From the IMG/VR virus record IMGVR_UViG_3300022929_000057, positions 1-44,239 of that record: 44,239 nt of DNA. One strand, 5' to 3'. The notes beneath the pieces are model-generated. The model worked only from the letters and a program-made list of their open reading frames with translations, ran no database searches and was not told the DNA's origin. Position 1 is the first letter of the stretch, and each line of letters opens with the position of its first letter. This document shows, one piece after another, positions 1 to 10,100 of the stretch. The translations under genes were made by a program, and so were the position numbers. The DNA is from a virus.

Positions 1-3000
1 CCCCCTCGTTCACCTGGTCGAGCGACTTTACCTTCTCCCCCTTTGTTTCCTGTACGGGTTCAGCCTTGGGTTCTACCTTCTCCTTGGTGGATGGCTTGGC
101 CTTTGATTCCTTGGCCCACTCCTTTAACGCTGCAGCCTTCCCGGCTTCGGTGTCCGAATCTATCCCGGCAAGTTCGTAGAGGGCGTTCTTTACCGCATTT
201 ATTCCCGATTTTGACTTCGGTGGGCGGGTCCCGGTGGCAAGTTCAATTACTCTTTGCCTGAGATCAGAATTGCGATTTCCGGCCATGTTGAATATGTCGT
301 AACCAGCCTGCTTCAGGATACGTTTTATCTCCTCCTGGTTCTCGTTTACCGGGGAATCTATCTTAGCCTGATTCGCTGGTTGCCACTCCTTTAGCTTGGC
401 CTCCGCCTTGGCTAAGTTGTCCTTGGCTTCTTCCAGCTTTGCCTTGGCTTTTTTGACATTGTTGGCATATACTGACAGGTCCGGCTGAAATAGCATCTCC
501 ATAGACTCTGCCCTGCCCATGAGATCAAGTTGGTTGGCCTTCCCGGCTTTTGTTGCGGCATCCTTTTTCTTCTTTAACTCATTTTGTGCAGAGGCAACTT
601 TGGCCCTGGCATCAGCTACATCGCTCTCCAGAACCTTCTTGGTATCATCAGCCTCCTTGGTCCTTCTTGCCAGGTCCTCTTCTGCCTGAAGCTGGGAAAG
701 TAATTCAGAATCGCTGATGTCCCGAGCAGACAATTCGGCCAATACCTCATCCGGAATAGCCTCCATAAGGTCCTGGACTACACCATCCGATTCTTCTAGT
801 TCTTCTATTGGGTACAGGTCAACCTCATTCAGAGCCATAAATTCTGCATTTATAGCCGCAGCCTCTTCCTGTATTTCTGCCTTATTTTGTTGGCCAATAA
901 TATCAGTAGCCATACCTCCACGGCTATTGAATTCCCTAACCACTTCCTCTATGGCGTTCTTGAAATCCATAGAGGAAGTGGAATCCCCTTCCCTGCGGTT
1001 TTCCCATAGGGTATGGGCCATATCGTCTATGGTCTGTCCAGGATACCTACTCTCCGATATGTACCCCTTCCTTTTCCTCTTTTCAGTGGTGTCATTATTG
1101 AATAGGATTTCAATATACCTCCTGTCAATCCTGCCACCTGATAGGAAATGAAAAATTACAGCCTCTCTCGGAGACATGGTATCCTGTCTACCTAACTTAC
1201 TTATAGCCCGTCTTACTACTGGGTTCTTTTCTCTGGCTTTTTTCTTTTTGCTTTTAGGTGGGCTAACATTAGCCTGCGGTAGAGGGTTGCTTTCTCTTGG
1301 AGTGTCAACTTTTTCTTTTTGTCTTTCATCGTTTTCTTTTTTGTTTTCTTGTTCTGCCCTTTCAATGGCCCTGTCTATTACAGACTGATTATCGATCCTG
1401 GATAGTTTATCCTTGATGGTTTCAGGTTCTCCCCGTTGCTGCGCTTCCTTTCTACGCCTCTCAATGATCCGCTGCCTGGAAGCTTCATTCTTCACCTCAT
1501 TACCGGAAGTGTTATTTGTAATTTTGTACCCATCCGGGGAGTTCTCGTCCCGAATGACAGTGTAATTGTCGTTTGGAGATTGACCGGGCTTATCCTGATT
1601 TTGTTCGTTTACAGGCTCTGTGGGTTGGTCTTGGGGTGGAACTTGCGCCTCATCTACCTGGGCTGGCTCCTGAACCTTTCGGTTTTCCCTAATAGTTGGG
1701 TTGTCCACCATTTGCTGGAGGCCGGAACGTACCTTCTGCCTTTCATTGATCTGGTCCTGGATTGATTGTCGCTCAACATCGGTCCAATTACCGGGATCTA
1801 TGTTGGTCGCTCTATCAAGGCGCTGCTCAAGGGCGGTGATCTGTTCATCTACCTGGGTAATCGCATACTCTGCCTCTCCCATCTCAGCAATTGCCTGCTG
1901 GGCAGGTACGCCGCGATCACCCATTCCGGGAGAGTTGCCAAGTTCTATGTTCTGCTGTATGGCATCCATCTCAGCTTCCGCAGCGGTGAGTTCCGCATCC
2001 TGTTCGGGAGTTACCTCTATCTGTTGGGTATCAGCGGGTGTATCCGTGTCCTGTACCTCATTAATTACATGGTCCCATAATTCTTCGAGAGTATTGATAC
2101 CCTCTTGCCGGAATTCCTCAACGAAATCCTCAACCACCCGCATATCGTTGTCCGGAATGCCGGTAGTATTGGATGCCTGGTCCATCAACTGCCCCTCAAT
2201 ACCGCCAGTACTGGCAATTCCGAGGTAAGATCCTACCCCCATTCCGTTACCCATCACAAAGGACGACACCAGGAAGTGAGCTTTCTCCCCAATAGTCCCA
2301 TATCTGTTTTCAAATTCATCCCAGAAAGTCTTACCAACCTCTGTACTTTCCCAGATGTCCACAATTTCCTCGCCTGCCTCTTCTACGGTTTCCCCAACCC
2401 CTTTTTCAATAATCAGGTCGAATATCTTCTTTGCCTCCGAAGGAGCGGTGATCCCGAAAAGATTCTGTATCTTCTTGCCTGCGAAATTTGCAGCACCACC
2501 CAAACCGCCTGTAACCAACTTCCCAGCACTTCCCCCTACCAATCCCTGCAAAAACCCTGCGTCCTCATCTTGGGCGAATAATAACCCAGTGGTCCCAAAC
2601 TCTGTTCCTCCCTTTGCCCCAGCACCAATTACCTTCCGGATCCAACCTCCTCCCTGGGTTGCTATCTTCTGCATTCTAGTACCATCCCGGAGAATGGCCT
2701 GTGCCTGGGCAACCTGCGCCTCGGTAAGTACTCCCTCTTTTGCTAACCTGGTAATCCCTTTCCACAACTTTGTTCCCTTTAGTGCTGCATTTGTAACACC
2801 TGCACCAACCGCAAAGTGAGGTATGATACCCGTAGTGGTTCCAAACAACTGAGCGAAGTCTTTTCCTGAATAATTCTCATATGGCTTTGACAACCTGTCA
2901 ATCTGCTCCTGGGAACCATATACCAAATCCCCCTCGGATATGCCTGCAATATTCAAGGCCTGCTTCAGCCTTTTTGAACCCGATTGCTGAGTCTGACCGG

Positions 3001-4723
3001 TGTATAAATCTCCAATTGCAGACCCCAATGCTGATTTAAGGAATACAGATGGAATCCCTTCGTCAAGCTCTCCCCCTGGGTTGCGGTTCAATAGCGCCGC
3101 TGGTGCAATCGCACCTATGGTCCTGTCAATCTCACTTAGCCTCTCCTCATCTGGACTTATTTGGCGGAATGTCGATCCAGATATGTTCCTCAGCGCCTCC
3201 ATGGCTGTCCCAACGTATTTGTCAGAGAATTTTACCCGAGACTCAATCTCCTTCTTCTCCATGTAGAGGGCATCGAGATACTTTTTTAACTTTTCCCGGG
3301 GAGTATCACCTGCAAATCTGTTGATCTCCTCCGCCTTCTCAGCATATACTGTTTTTAACTGATCCTCCGGCTTAAACAATCCCTGTTCCTTTAGCTTTAA
3401 CCGGTCAATATTTGCCTGATAGAACTCCTTAATTTGAGATTCCGTAAATCCCAAATCAAAATGAGGTGAGTCTGCAGGCGAAAGTATGTACTTTTCCGAT
3501 TCCGCAATCTCATCGTTTATCTCATTCTTCCTTTTCTCCCGGATATCGAATAGTTGGTCCTCAAATATTGAAGGGTCCTCTCCTGATAGTTTAGCCGCCT
3601 CGATTTCCCTCACCAAGTCATATTCGGCCTTATCTTCATCATCGAGAAGTTCCTGCTCAAACCTCTTCAAACTTAGTCTGAATTCATCCTCTGTCTTTCC
3701 AAGCGCATTGGCGGTTTCCAATACCTTCTTGTCGAACCTCTCCATCTGCTTGCCAGGGAACATGGTTCCAACCTCTTTGTTCAAGGCACCTATTACCGCT
3801 GGGGCCATTACTCCGTATTTCTCGTTTAATTGCTCCTCTGTCATCCCCTCCGCAGCAGTAAGCTCGTCAAGAATCTCCTTGGACCGCTTGGGGTCGGTCT
3901 TCGATGACATGTCCTTGAAATACTGAGAGAAGTTTTCCTTTAGCTGAGAACCCATGGGCATGGATGCAAATTGGTCGTCTACCTCTCCGGTATCGACCTT
4001 TCTTGCCATGTCTAAGTAGTATTCAGATGTAGTCTTTGGCTTTTGAGGCTCAGGGGACGGGGGGCTTATTGGAGACATCTCCGTAGGTAAATTTCCTCCC
4101 AATCCAGATCCCTCTTTGTACGACTTTGTGAATTTATCCGCCTCTTCTTCCGAATTGAAATTTATGATGTTACCTGACTGCTTCGCAACTTCTATGGCCT
4201 TTTGGGGGTCTTTTTCAAAATCAACCAACTTCTTTCCGTCCCAATGAATCATAGGAAAAACAATGGCTCCATCGTCAGTTCCAGCATAGGCTAATCTGTG
4301 AGTTTTTACAGCTCCATCGCCCGCTGGCAATGTGGGGTATTTATCAGGATTTAGTACCCGATCAACAAATGGAACGTCCTTATTGCTCTGAAGTATTTCT
4401 GTAGGAGATTGCTGACCAGATGTGACCTGCTGCGAGGCCAAAGTGCCTGCCTGCATTCCTGAAATAGCCCCAGAAACTTCTGGTTGAACCATTTGGTTCG
4501 GGCTTTTTTTTTCAGAACGAGAGAATTCAGGGAACTTGGAATTTATCTCTTCCCATGTGCTATACTTCCCGCTGCTGGCGGTCGCAGCGTAATCCCTCAA
4601 AATCTGAGAATCGTAGTCCTTCAGTTCAGGGAATTTTGAGTCGATTTCTTCCCATGAATTATACTTCCCGCTGCTGGCGGTCGCAGCGTAATCTTTCAGT
4701 ATTTGTTCTAGTTCCTTGTCCAT
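1..4723 (-). CDS. Giant virion/ejection-type protein, C-terminus cut by window edge
   Basis: The frame opens at ATG 4723 (TAATG overlap with the stop of the upstream gene) and stays open to base 1, giving 1574 codons without a stop. The N-terminus has two 33-residue tandem repeats containing YAATASSGKY and W-EEI. A domain around residues 150-200 has a WDGKKLVDF motif and a -EEEADKF- segment, a pattern I associate with phage internal or ejected proteins. Long charged helical stretches follow, then a Gly/Ala-rich, hydrophobic region at about 620-740 that could contact membrane. Next come Gln/Glu-rich coils and, at about 1180-1265, a compact domain with FHFLSGGRI and an SRGGM end, as in giant polyvalent proteins of Bacteroidota phages. 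The position after two other ejection-like genes supports a role inside the virion. No catalytic motif was seen; an RNA polymerase or other enzyme could lie in the missing C-terminus. The frame is certain, the function inferred. Confidence 0.85.
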   Translation of the reverse strand, partial: MDKELEQILKDYAATASSGKYNSWEEIDSKFPELKDYDSQILRDYAATASSGKYSTWEEINSKFPEFSRSEKKSPNQMVQPEVSGAISGMQAGTLASQQVTSGQQSPTEILQSNKDVPFVDRVLNPDKYPTLPAGDGAVKTHRLAYAGTDDGAIVFPMIHWDGKKLVDFEKDPQKAIEVAKQSGNIINFNSEEEADKFTKSYKEGSGLGGNLPTEMSPISPPSPEPQKPKTTSEYYLDMARKVDTGEVDDQFASMPMGSQLKENFSQYFKDMSSKTDPKRSKEILDELTAAEGMTEEQLNEKYGVMAPAVIGALNKEVGTMFPGKQMERFDKKVLETANALGKTEDEFRLSLKRFEQELLDDEDKAEYDLVREIEAAKLSGEDPSIFEDQLFDIREKRKNEINDEIAESEKYILSPADSPHFDLGFTESQIKEFYQANIDRLKLKEQGLFKPEDQLKTVYAEKAEEINRFAGDTPREKLKKYLDALYMEKKEIESRVKFSDKYVGTAMEALRNISGSTFRQISPDEERLSEIDRTIGAIAPAALLNRNPGGELDEGIPSVFLKSALGSAIGDLYTGQTQQSGSKRLKQALNIAGISEGDLVYGSQEQIDRLSKPYENYSGKDFAQLFGTTTGIIPHFAVGAGVTNAALKGTKLWKGITRLAKEGVLTEAQVAQAQAILRDGTRMQKIATQGGGWIRKVIGAGAKGGTEFGTTGLLFAQDEDAGFLQGLVGGSAGKLVTGGLGGAANFAGKKIQNLFGITAPSEAKKIFDLIIEKGVGETVEEAGEEIVDIWESTEVGKTFWDEFENRYGTIGEKAHFLVSSFVMGNGMGVGSYLGIASTGGIEGQLMDQASNTTGIPDNDMRVVEDFVEEFRQEGINTLEELWDHVINEVQDTDTPADTQQIEVTPEQDAELTAAEAEMDAIQQNIELGNSPGMGDRGVPAQQAIAEMGEAEYAITQVDEQITALEQRLDRATNIDPGNWTDVERQSIQDQINERQKVRSGLQQMVDNPTIRENRKVQEPAQVDEAQVPPQDQPTEPVNEQNQDKPGQSPNDNYTVIRDENSPDGYKITNNTSGNEVKNEASRQRIIERRRKEAQQRGEPETIKDKLSRIDNQSVIDRAIERAEQENKKENDERQKEKVDTPRESNPLPQANVSPPKSKKKKAREKNPVVRRAISKLGRQDTMSPREAVIFHFLSGGRIDRRYIEILFNNDTTEKRKRKGYISESRYPGQTIDDMAHTLWENRREGDSTSSMDFKNAIEEVVREFNSRGGMATDIIGQQNKAEIQEEAAAINAEFMALNEVDLYPIEELEESDGVVQDLMEAIPDEVLAELSARDISDSELLSQLQAEEDLARRTKEADDTKKVLESDVADARAKVASAQNELKKKKDAATKAGKANQLDLMGRAESMEMLFQPDLSVYANNVKKAKAKLEEAKDNLAKAEAKLKEWQPANQAKIDSPVNENQEEIKRILKQAGYDIFNMAGNRNSDLRQRVIELATGTRPPKSKSGINAVKNALYELAGIDSDTEAGKAAALKEWAKESKAKPSTKEKVEPKAEPVQETKGEKVKSLDQVNEG
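4561..4693 (-). repeat. Tandem 99-bp in-frame duplication inside the giant protein gene
   Basis: The 34 bases at 4561-4594 recur identically at 4660-4693, a period of 99 bp or 33 codons. They encode the YAATASSGKY core twice near the protein's N-terminus. The surrounding codons differ between the copies while this core is identical at nucleotide level, which suggests a recent duplication or gene conversion. Confidence 0.9.
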
Positions 4724-6177
4724 TATCTTACTGTTGCTCCAGAGGGTACACTACCCCTGGGTAACCCAGAAGGGGAGATGGTATTATTTTCCTTTCTTCC
4801 AGGTGCTCCCTCAATGCTCTGTAACCAGACCTCTCCCATAGACCTCATCTTGGGGGGAAGCTTTTTATGAATATAGTCCTCAACCGCTGCCCGGGGGATT
4901 GCTTTCTGCCCCTCAAGAACTTTTATCCCAACCTCTGAATAAAGAGCCTCCTCTGGCATCCAGTTGAGATATCTGGCATCAGGGAAGTCTTCGTATTGAT
5001 CAGCGCTTGTAATAACCGCAACATTCCCAGACTCCTTATCATAAACAATCTTCTCTATATTCGGGGCATCGTCGCCGCCTCCAAGAGTATATTCATTAAG
5101 TGCGTCTGTCTCTAAATACCTGCCCTTGTCGCCTGGCGTTTCCAGGTCCCCCTGGTACTCTGTGTAGAGCGAAGGATCCCCCTCTCCAATTCCCTTCAGC
5201 CTCTGAACAAACAGGTCTGCTGTTTTCATCTCCCGCTTGTAGCCACTTGAATATGATCCTGATCCGGTTACGCCCTTGGTTTTCTTCACCTGCTCTGTTC
5301 CAGCCAGCCTGGAATCAAGAACGTAGGTCTCCATGAAGTTTAGTGGCTTTGCCTGGGGCTGTCCCTTGCCTGCATACTCTGACCGCCGCTGATTGATCTC
5401 ATGCATCTTTCGGTTAAGTCTCACCACCTCTGCTTGGTCAAGCCCGGCAATTTCCTCCTCTATCTTTTTGGTCAAATAGGGATTCGCCTTAGCTATTCCA
5501 GAAATAGCTGCCTCCTCCTTCTGGGGCTCCCCAATAGTCATCTTGGTCCCTTTGTGGAAAGTGCCATCGTCAGCCATATAGGCATGAGCATCCACATTTC
5601 CCTTTAGGTGGTCCGTGAAGTGATTCTTCCAGAAAGTAGCCTCGTCAATATTTGGCTGAAGGTCAGGAACGGGAGTTTTCTGCATTTCCTCCCAAGGGAG
5701 TTGGGTGTACTTGTTCCACTGGGCAATTGCTTCTGGGTCGAAATCCTTTTTGTGCTCAAGGAGCATCTTATTGGTGTCCTGAATGAACTTTATCTGGTCA
5801 GCACTCGATTGGGCCTCTACCAAATAATCATCTTTCATTTTGTGAAATGCAAACACAGCCGGATCGGTCATGTCATCTATCTTCTTACCCTGGGCCTGCA
5901 AGCTGGCTTTTGCCTTCTTTACAGAGTTCTCTCTTTCAAGGAAATAGGGAACATGATTCTTGTATGGTGTTGCTGCCTCCCAGGTAAGGTCTGCATATGC
6001 TTTGTCTTTGTCGGCCTGCTGCTGGGCTTTCGCCTGCTGCTGGGAAGCTTCGTCAGCTTTTAGCTGCTGGGCCTTCTTCTTGAGATCACCCAGTACATCT
6101 CCCTGGTCGGTCTGGAGAACATATGCTCCGCCAGTGTCGCTTTGCTGTTGAAATACGTCCTGAATTCCTGGTCTCAT
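4723..6177 (-). CDS. Probable internal virion/ejection protein, 484 aa
   Basis: I do not recognise a named family. The N-terminal 70 residues are rich in Gln, Lys and Ala (QQQAKAQQQADKDK) and should form a coiled coil. The remainder is charged and mostly helical, with no signal peptide or membrane segment. The start overlaps the stop of the 307-aa gene upstream, and its TAA overlaps the ATG of the giant gene downstream, so the three are translationally coupled. Lying after the tail genes next to a giant polyvalent-type protein suggests an internal or ejected virion protein. The C-terminus is low-complexity (Ser, Pro, Gly). Confidence 0.75.
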   Translation of the reverse strand: MRPGIQDVFQQQSDTGGAYVLQTDQGDVLGDLKKKAQQLKADEASQQQAKAQQQADKDKAYADLTWEAATPYKNHVPYFLERENSVKKAKASLQAQGKKIDDMTDPAVFAFHKMKDDYLVEAQSSADQIKFIQDTNKMLLEHKKDFDPEAIAQWNKYTQLPWEEMQKTPVPDLQPNIDEATFWKNHFTDHLKGNVDAHAYMADDGTFHKGTKMTIGEPQKEEAAISGIAKANPYLTKKIEEEIAGLDQAEVVRLNRKMHEINQRRSEYAGKGQPQAKPLNFMETYVLDSRLAGTEQVKKTKGVTGSGSYSSGYKREMKTADLFVQRLKGIGEGDPSLYTEYQGDLETPGDKGRYLETDALNEYTLGGGDDAPNIEKIVYDKESGNVAVITSADQYEDFPDARYLNWMPEEALYSEVGIKVLEGQKAIPRAAVEDYIHKKLPPKMRSMGEVWLQSIEGAPGRKENNTISPSGLPRGSVPSGATVR

Positions 6178-7097
6178 TTGTACTGAAATGGGTTGTCGGT
6201 TCCGCCGTATAGGGGAATGACGGGTTCTTCTTTGTACTTAGCTATCTGCTGCTGCTCATATGGGTTGTAAAGCTGACCGGGAGAGGGTAGCCCAGAGGGG
6301 GTATTGGTCTTTACTGGTGTAAATAACTCAGGACGAGGAATGTTCGCTCTCATCATCATGTTCTTGCTCAACTCAAACTTTTCCTGGCCTGGTAAGTAGC
6401 TCTTCGGCTTAAATGCAGGTTCTTGCTGACCCAATTGGATTGGTACGGAAGCACCTGCGTTTACAGGCATAGATGGCTGTGGTGATGTCACGTTTGCAAC
6501 CGGATTCTCACTCGTTCCTGTCTGTCCTGGGATGAGCCCAGATGCAGCAGAGGCCAGTCCGGCAAATGCGCCTATGCCTCCACTTAGGTTTCTGTTAGAG
6601 GCTTCTGTTAATGCGCTTTGTGCTGCAGCACCTTCCTCGTAGGGTTGACGCTCATTGTAATCCCATTGTTGGTCCTGATATTGAGCGTAACGGCCCAGCT
6701 CCCCCTGAAGGTTTCTCTGGTCCCTTTCCTGTTGCGTTGCGGCCATTTGGTTGATGCCGCCAAGGGCCTCGTCAAGATTGCGCTGAGATCCACCTGCGGC
6801 ACCCAGTATTGCATTGGATCCCGCACCAGACTGAACTACTGACTGAAGATATGCCCCTGCGTTTCCCCGGGCGGCATCCTCCATGCGGGACTGCCCAGCC
6901 ATCCTTGGGTCAAGGGCCTGGTCCCGGGCAATGCCCAATGATTCCCTCGCAGCGGTTGGCGGGGTGTAGGTGGGCCTTTTCAGCGTCTTTTCAAGCTCTT
7001 TTGCCTTTTTCTTCTGGGTGTATGAAGAATATAGCTGATGTCCAGCCTGAATGCCTTTACCTGCTATTGCTGCAATTGTGAGTGGGTCCATACCCAA
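6174..7097 (-). CDS. Probable internal virion/ejection protein, 307 aa
   Basis: The N-terminus MGMDPLTIAAIAGKG is a short hydrophobic stretch of the type found at the start of small ejection or pilot proteins. It is followed by a Lys-rich helix, a Gln/Arg/Ala coiled-coil region (about 60-160), a Gly/Ala-rich segment GGIGAFAGLASAASG at about 175-190, and a Pro-rich low-complexity C-terminus. This layout resembles DNA-ejection proteins of podoviruses and pilot proteins of other phages, though I see no diagnostic motif. It overlaps the next gene by four bases (ATGA) and follows the large tail gene by 21 bases. Confidence 0.7.
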   Translation of the reverse strand: MGMDPLTIAAIAGKGIQAGHQLYSSYTQKKKAKELEKTLKRPTYTPPTAARESLGIARDQALDPRMAGQSRMEDAARGNAGAYLQSVVQSGAGSNAILGAAGGSQRNLDEALGGINQMAATQQERDQRNLQGELGRYAQYQDQQWDYNERQPYEEGAAAQSALTEASNRNLSGGIGAFAGLASAASGLIPGQTGTSENPVANVTSPQPSMPVNAGASVPIQLGQQEPAFKPKSYLPGQEKFELSKNMMMRANIPRPELFTPVKTNTPSGLPSPGQLYNPYEQQQIAKYKEEPVIPLYGGTDNPFQYK

Positions 7098-7118
7098 AGA
7101 TAATATTTTTTGGGGACT

Positions 7119-10100
7119 TTACCTCGCAGACCATTCGGATGCCTCATCATAAATATTGGCCTCATACAGAATCACCTGGTCATCACTTTCGTCATTCCTC
7201 AACTCTACTGTGATGTAGTGCCCCCGCATTACGATTCCGTTATCTAGCCCACCGGAAGAGGTAGTGTCCCTGTTGATACTTGCGGTCAATAAATTCGTTT
7301 CCTTTGAAACAAAATCATCCATAGTTATGGAAGTTTCCTGCTGGGGGACCCGCCTCTTGTCTTGGTCAATATATTCCGGAGTGACTATTTCAGGAGCATA
7401 CCACCCGGGATCGTTAGTTTCCAGGGTCACCACCTCCATTACCTTGTTCTTGGATGCGAAGATATTACCCACCATTTTGAATATGGCAGGAGCGCTGATT
7501 CCGTAGAAACTGTTCCATTTATTGCCAATATCGTGCAACCAAATCGATCCAGCGTTGAATGACAATATCTGTGGTCCCAGCGAACACATGGCATCAGGCT
7601 CAAATGAATACCTATGGGTCCATCTCTGGCTTGGTCTGTGATAAGCTATTGTTTCGTAAGGAATTTCTGTGATCACTTCGCCAGGATTGGCCGGGTCCGG
7701 AACCTCCACTCTTTGAAAGGCCAATATGTATTCCTCGTATCTTCGGTCAAAAACACCAAAAACCCGGGCGTTTCTGTACCTCCCATATCTCTCTTCTCCC
7801 TTGTCCTTGAAGTAAGACTGCATTTTGTTATGGGATATTTCCTGCAGTCCATTGTACCCATACATGACTACAATGCCTCGGTACATATCAAACCAGTAAG
7901 CATTCCCCTCCTCTACAATGAAAGATTCCGGATTATGGGTGCCAAGGTTTGCGGCCTGCTCCCGGACAGAAGCTATTACCCGGTCGGCCAGAATGAGTAA
8001 CTGGGTGTTTTGACCCTGCAACATGGCCCTACCAGGGTAAATAGACACCGTATTGAACCTGCATATAGTAAGAAGAACCTGATTGACCATGGCCATCTTC
8101 TCAATGTCACCATATTTTTTTGATAACGGGGCTCCGGATAGTGGCTCGAAGGAACTTAGGCCATTCAGTTTCGTGTCCGGCAAATATGGATTTGAAAAAA
8201 CAACATAATTAGTCCTGTCAATCTGCCTGGCTGCATCTGTGATTATATTTGATCTTCCCTTACCGTCAAATTTAGAATACCAGAAGTCATTGATGTGCTC
8301 AGACTCGTAAGAGTCAAATACATACCTTACCGCCTGCCCTGTATTTACATTTACCGGAACTTCGCGTGAAAGAAAGTATACATCCCCAGCATCAGTGCAA
8401 TCAATGGTTGTTTGTGACCATGTTGGATTCTGGCTGTATGGATTATTTATAGGTATGCACCTGGCAATCTCGTAGTAGTAATCTATTTCCTCCCTGTTTT
8501 TAGGAGTGGTGATCTCTATCATCATTCCAGGCTTTAACTCTGGTAGGGATGACTGATAATCAATCACTATATAGGTCTGGGTATTACCACCAGTAGTCGC
8601 CACCCGGGTCAACCTGATAGGGTATCTGAACTGTTCATTGTAGTTGTTGCCAAGTTCATCCTTCAGGATCTCTATGAAGTCCTGATTGTCCCGTGAGAAG
8701 GTATATGCAACCTGGGTATCCGCAGAACTATGTTCATCTGCATACCGCTTGATGTTTTCAATGGAAATATAAATCTCCCTGGCATCTCCCGCTCCAAACG
8801 AGGTTGTTATCGGAGCATTTGAGGTGTCGTCCCACCTTGTCACATATAGAACCTCGTTTATTGCCCACTGAACCATGAAGTTGGTCCTGAGATTGGGGGT
8901 TCTTACAATTGAGAGATGGGTGAATCTTCCATGTTCCGGAATGGGTACATCTCCCAGAATTTCCAGGGAGAGGGTAGGTCTTCCGTATAGCCTTTGGGAA
9001 ACTGTACCAATTCCGTATTCCAGGACATCCTCGTAATAGTGGGGAATAGGTATATCGATTGATCCAATAACTGCGGTTTCCCGGTTGAGAGCGTCATGAA
9101 GTACTGCTGCATATTTGAAAAATCCTCCTCTTTTGTGGGACCGGATGGTGCCTGATCCCGAAGCGGTTACCGTAGTTCTTGCAATCCTGTACGGAACACC
9201 GTCACTGAACAGGTCATTTGACTTAAACTGGGTTATGATTGCCAGGTGGGTTGATATGTTTAGAGTGGCGATACAGCTACCCCAGTAGTTCAGGTACACC
9301 ATGTCTGTCTGCCGGTCATTGGTGTTGGCGATCACATCCCCGTAGGCAAGGATATTGTAATCCCCGTTCCGGTCAGTCAGGGCCCATCTTCCGTTTTGAT
9401 ATGCAACCAATAGTCCCGATACCGGAGATCCGGACACAGAATTGGCACCACCGATAATATGGGTTCTTATTTTTTCGGTAAGGGTAGATTCGTGATTGTA
9501 GAAAACATAATCGTATGCCCCTACCGTGTTATCCAGTATGGTTTTGGAAGTGAGTGTTCCTTCAAACAATCCTTCGTAAAACCCATCGTTCAAGTCCTGT
9601 AAAGTTTGGAAATGAAGCGGGTTCAAGCTATTTGGTCCGGGTAAAAATGTTCCAGAAGGATTGCTGGGGTCGCTCGTTATTGTCAGCGCACCACCCTTTA
9701 TCTGACCAAGACCTGCAGGAGTGTTGGATCCATTTGAGATACTGAAATGATAGCATCCGTTATGGTCCGTATAGGTAACCCCCGCATTGTACCAGGTAAT
9801 GATATCAGTCGAAATCACAATCCCCCAGGTCAGGGACAGTGGAACCCAGTTAAGGACTGTTCCGTTGTTCCTCTGGGGAACGATTGCCACCAATTGCTTT
9901 TCCATGGTAGCTCCTTCCCGAAAGTTACCAGTTGGATTGGGAGGGGTTCCGTCATTGTCCAATAAGATTCCCCGGTAAATTATATTCCCTAAATCGAGAG
10001 GGTCTGTGTGGTCTACAATCAGGATTTCTCCGATATCAATCACCCCGCCAGTGGCCGGCACAAATACTAGGCACTCACTCCTTCCAGGAATAATATTAGG

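Noticed and set aside
717-3926. Many plus-strand ORFs of 70-175 aa
   Set aside because: They lie opposite the giant minus-strand gene, which is open across 4.7 kb and reads as a natural protein; the plus frames are Ser/Pro/Phe-rich mirror translations.
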